Both the position numbers and the translations under genes were made by a program. DNA of 64,000 nt from Calliopsis andreniformis (lineage: Eukaryota; Arthropoda; Insecta; Hymenoptera; Andrenidae): positions 24,617,501 to 24,681,500 of the forward strand of contig NC_135066.1 of assembly GCF_051401765.1 (NCBI RefSeq), given 5' to 3'. Below the pieces are notes generated by a model. It worked only from the letters and a program-made list of their open reading frames with translations. It was not told the origin of the DNA and made no database searches. Below are positions 59,901-64,000 of the stretch, piece after piece (within the stretch, counting starts at the first letter, position 1; every line of letters starts with the position of its first letter).

Positions 59901-62900
59901 CCGGCTCACGTCGACTTTAACGTTAAATTGCGCATTATATCACTGGAAACGATATATTGCCTAGTTTTGACACACATTAGTGGAATATTGTGGCGCTTGC
60001 TGAAATATTGCGAATTTCCCGCCATACGTCGACTTTAACGTTAAAGTACGCATTATATCACTGGAATCGGTGTATGGTCTAGTTTCGAGTCATATTAGTG
60101 AAATATGGCGGCGCTTGCTGAAATATTGCGAATTTCCCTTCACACGTCGACTTTAGCGTTAAACTCCGCATTATTTCACTGGATTCGGTGTATGGTCTAG
60201 TTTCGAGTCGTAGTGGTGAAATATCGAGGCGCTGGATGAAATATTGCGAATTTCACGTCATACGTCCACTTTAACGTTAAACTACGCATTATATCACTGG
60301 AATCGCTGTATGGCATAGTTTCGAGTCATGCGAGTGAAATATCGCGGCATTGGATGAAATATTGCGAATTTCACGTCATACGTCGGCTTTAACGTTAAAG
60401 TACGCATTATATTACTGGAATCGCCGTATGGCCTAGTTTCGAGTCACATTAGTGAAATATCGCGGCGCTTGCTGAATTATTGCGAATTTCCCGTTATACG
60501 TCGGCTTTAACGATAAACTACGCATTATAACACTGGAAACGATGTATGGCCTAGTTTCGAGTCGTAGTGGTGAAATATCGAGGCGCTGGATGAAATATTG
60601 CGAATTTCACGTCATACGTCCACTTTAACGTTAAACTACGCATTATATCACTGGAATCGCCGTATGGCCTAGTTTCGAGTCATACGAGTGAAATATCGCG
60701 GCGCTGGATGAAATATTGCGAATTTCACGTCACACGTCGACTTTGACGTTAAACTACGCATTATTTCACTGGAGTCGATGTATGGCCTAGTTTCGAGTCA
60801 TGCGAGTGAAATATCGCAGCGCTGGATGAAATATTGCGAATTTCACGTCATACGTCGGCTTTAACGTTAAACTGCGCATTATTTCACTGGAATCGGTGTA
60901 TGGTCTAGTTTCGAGTCATAGTGGTGAAATATCGAGGCACTGGATGAAATATTGCGAATTTCACGTCATACGTCGACTTTAACGTTAAACTCTGCATTAT
61001 AACACTGCAAGCGATGTATGGCCTAATTTCGAGACATAAGAGGAAATATCGTGGCGCTGGATGAAATATTGCGAATTTCACGTCATACGTCGACTTTAAC
61101 GTTAAACTATGCATTATAACACTGGAATCGTTGTATAGCCTAGTTTCGAGACATAAGAGGAAATATCGTGGCGCTGGATGAAATATTGCGAATTTCTTGT
61201 CTTACGTCGACTTCAACTTTAAACTACGCATGATATAACTGGAATATCTGAATGGCCTAATTTCGAGTCATATTAGTGAAATATCGTGGCGCTGGATGAA
61301 ATATTGCGAATTTCCCGTCCCACGTCGACTTTAACGTTAAACTACGCATTATTTCACTGGATTCGGTGTATGGTATAGTTTCGAATCGTAGTGGTGAAAT
61401 ATCGAGGCGCTGGATGAAATACTGCGAATTTCACGTCATACGTCCACTTTAACGTTAAACTACGCATTATTTCACTGGAGTCGATGTATGGCCTAGTTTC
61501 GAGTCATGCGAGTGAAATATCGCAGCGCTGGATGAAATATTGCGAATTTCACGTCATACGTCGACTTTAACGTTAAACTATGCAATATAACACTGGAATC
61601 GTTGTATAGCCTAGTTTCGAGACATAAGAGGAAATATCGTGGCGCTGGATGAAATATTGCGAATTTCTTGTCTTACGTCGACTTCAACTTTAAACTACGC
61701 ATGATATAACTGGAATATCTGTATGGCCTAGTTTCGAGTCATATTAGAGAAATATCGTGGCGCTGGATGAAATATTGCGAATTTCCCGTCACACGTCGAC
61801 TTTAACGTTAAACTACGCATTATATCACTGGAATCACAGTATGGCCTAATTTCGAGTCATATTAGTGAAATATCGTTGCGCTGGATGAAATATTGCGAAT
61901 TTCCCGTCCCACGTCGACTTTAACGTTAAACTACGCATTATTTCACTGGATTCGGTGTATAGTCCAGTTTCGAGTCATAGTGGTGAAATATCGAGGCGCT
62001 GGATGACATATTGGGAATTTCACGTCATACGTCGGCTTTAACGTTAAAGTACGCATTATATTACTGGAATCGCCGTATGGCCTAGTTTCGAGTCACATTA
62101 GTGAAATATTGCGGCGCTTGCTGAATTATTGCGAATTTCCCGTTATACGTCGGCTTTAACGATAAACTACGCATTATATCACTGGAATCGCTGTATGGCC
62201 TAGTTACGAGTCAAATTAGAGAAATATTGTGGCGCTGGATGAAATATTGCGAATTTCCCGTCTCACGTCGACTTTAACGTTAAATTGCGCATTATATCAC
62301 TGGAAACGATATGTTGCCTAGTTTTGACACACATTAGTGGAATATTGTGGCGCTTGCTGAAATATTGCGAATTTCCCGCCATACGTCGACTTTAACGTTA
62401 AAGTACGCATTATATCACTGGAATCGGTGTATGGTCTAGTTTCGAGTCATATTAGTGAAATATGGCGGCGCTTGCTGAAATATTGCGAATTTCCCTTCAC
62501 ACGTCGACTTTAGCGTTAAACTCCGCATTATTTCACTGGATTCGGTGTATGGTCTAGTTTCGAGTCGTAGTGGTGAAATATCGAGGCGCTGGATGAAATA
62601 TTGCGAATTTCACGTCATACGTCCACTTTAACGTTAAACTACGCATTATATCACTGGAATCGCTGTATGGCATAGTTTCGAGTCATGCGAGTGAAATATC
62701 GCGGCATTGGATGAAATATTGCGAATTTCACGTCATACGTCGGCTTTAACGTTAAAGTACGCATTATATCACTGGAATCGCCGTATGGCCTAGTTTCGAG
62801 TCATACGAGTGAAATATCGTGGCGCTGGATGAAATATTGCGAATTTCCCGTCACACGTCGACTTTAACGTTAAACTCCGCATTATTTCACTGGATTCGGT

Positions 62901-64000
62901 GTATGGTCCAGTTTCGAGTCATAGTGGTGAAATATCGAGGCGCTGGATGACATATTGGGAATTTCACGTCATACGTCGGCTTTAACGTTAAAGTACGCAT
63001 TATATTACTGGAATCGCCGTATGGCCTAGTTTCGAGTCACATTAGTGAAATATTGCGGCGCTTGCTGAATTATTGCTAATTTCCCGTTATACGTCGGCTT
63101 TAACGTTAAACTACGCATTATATCACTGGAATCGCTGTATGGCCTAGTTACGAGTCAAATTAGAGAAATATCGTGACGCTGGATGAAATATTGCGAATTT
63201 CCCGTCACACGTCAACTTTAACGTTAAATTGCGCATTATTTCACTGGAAACGATATATTGCCTAGTTTCGACACACATTAGTGGAATATTGTGGCGCTTG
63301 CTGAAATATTGCGAATTTCCCGCCATACGTCGACTTCAACGTTAAAGTACGCATTATATCACTGGAATCGGTGTATGGTCTAGTTTCGAGTCATAGTGGA
63401 GAAATATCGAGGCGCTGGATGAAATATTACGAATTGCACGTCCTACGTCGACTTTAACTTTAACTACGCATTATAACACTGGAGTCGATGGATGGCCTAG
63501 TTTCGAGTCATGCGAGTGAAGTATCGCGGCGCTGGATGAAATATTGCGAATTTCCCGTCACACGCCGACGTTAACGTTAAATTGCGGATTATATCACTGG
63601 AAACGATATATTGCCTAGTTTCGACACACATTAGTGGAATATTGTGGCGCTTGTTGAAATATTGCGAATTTCACGTTATACGTCGTCTTTAACGTTAAAG
63701 TACGCATTATATCGCTGGAATCGGTGTATGGCCTAGTTTCGAGTCACATTAGTGGAATATTGCGGCGCTTGCTGAAATATTGCGAATTTCCCTTCACACG
63801 TCGACTTTAACGTTAAACTCCGCATTGTTTCACTGGATTCGGTGTATGGTTTAGCTCCGAGTCGTAGTGGTGAAATATCGAGGCGCTGGATGAAATATTG
63901 CGAATTTCACGTCATACGTCTGCTTTAACGTTAAAGTATGCATTATATCACTGGAATCGCCGTATGGCCTAGTTTCGAGTCATACGAGTGAAATATCTCG
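53990..64000. repeat. 118-bp satellite array, about 85 monomers, running off the window
   Basis: A 118-bp monomer (opening GATGAAATATTGCGAATTTC, with CGTCGACTTTAACGTTAAAC and GGCCTAGTTTCGAGTCAT) repeats head to tail for at least 10 kb; for example, monomer starts at 54120 and 54238. Monomers differ by substitutions and a few small indels. Repeating 60-codon minus-strand ORFs recur at multiples of the monomer and are not genes. The array continues past 64000. Its length and higher-order organisation fit centromeric or pericentromeric heterochromatin. Confidence 0.97.
54797..56436. repeat. 818-bp higher-order repeat, two tandem copies
   Basis: About 54797-55618 and 55615-56436 appear identical, including a monomer with a shared internal deletion of about 8 bp (AAATATTGCCGTCACACG at 54832 and 55650). 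818 bp equals seven monomers minus that deletion. Similarity falls off abruptly after about 55618/56436. Confidence 0.88.

Noticed and set aside
55135..63326. Recurring 60-69-codon minus-strand ORFs with identical sequences
   Set aside because: They repeat at multiples of the 118-bp satellite monomer and reflect the repeat, not a gene family.

Overview
The window looks like heterochromatin from an insect nuclear genome, probably a hymenopteran and quite possibly an ant. That is an inference from AT-rich intergenic DNA, short GT-AG introns of about 90 bp, and the mix of element families (Ty3/gypsy, copia, R1-type LINE, Polinton/Maverick, DDE transposons, satellites). I see no convincing intact host gene, no tRNA or rRNA gene and no CRISPR array. 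Almost everything recognisable is a transposable element, often nested in another.

Left part (1-20.6 kb). A nearly intact Ty3/gypsy retrotransposon (4997-9532, minus strand) has 236-bp LTRs differing at one base, a 4-bp target duplication, and open gag and pol. It sits 8 bp from an older, diverged LTR of the same family. Around it are a decayed DDE transposase, a 154-bp hairpin element with a hammerhead-like core, a TA-flanked MITE (11135-12228), a 2.3-kb purine-rich tract, and copies of an unusual 1.4-kb LTR family called 'LTR-A' here (15384-16798 and 18364-19740).

Centre (20.6-39.1 kb). This is a decayed Polinton/Maverick: protein-primed DNA polymerase B (two separated, oppositely oriented pieces), major capsid, minor capsid, adenovirus-type cysteine protease, phospholipase A2/core-like protein, packaging ATPase, several small conserved ORFs and a retroviral-type integrase with a chromodomain-like end. 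The capsid gene is split by a 2.65-kb TIR transposon (3-bp duplication), the integrase by a DDE transposon whose transposase gene keeps two spliceosomal introns, and the polymerase by a 751-bp solo LTR (4-bp duplication). Each interruption is bounded by coding homology.

Right-centre (39.1-50.9 kb). A broken copia element abuts a GC-rich, frameshifted R1-type LINE (minus strand). Next is a 5.2-kb DNA transposon (45783-50945), assigned here from matching termini, subterminal TTGCAGG-type repeats at both ends and a 727-codon transposase with a single stop. An LTR-A fragment and a (TA)n tract lie inside it, and its right flank has expanded into a 60-bp minisatellite.

Right end (50.9-64 kb). A 119-bp tandem repeat, an ATAATC-type simple satellite split by a complete LTR-A solo LTR (5-bp duplication AACTA), and then a 10-kb array of about 85 copies of a 118-bp satellite running off the window. 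The 119-bp and 118-bp repeats are homologous. The array has higher-order structure, including an 818-bp seven-monomer block in tandem duplicate. This suggests pericentromeric or other constitutive heterochromatin.
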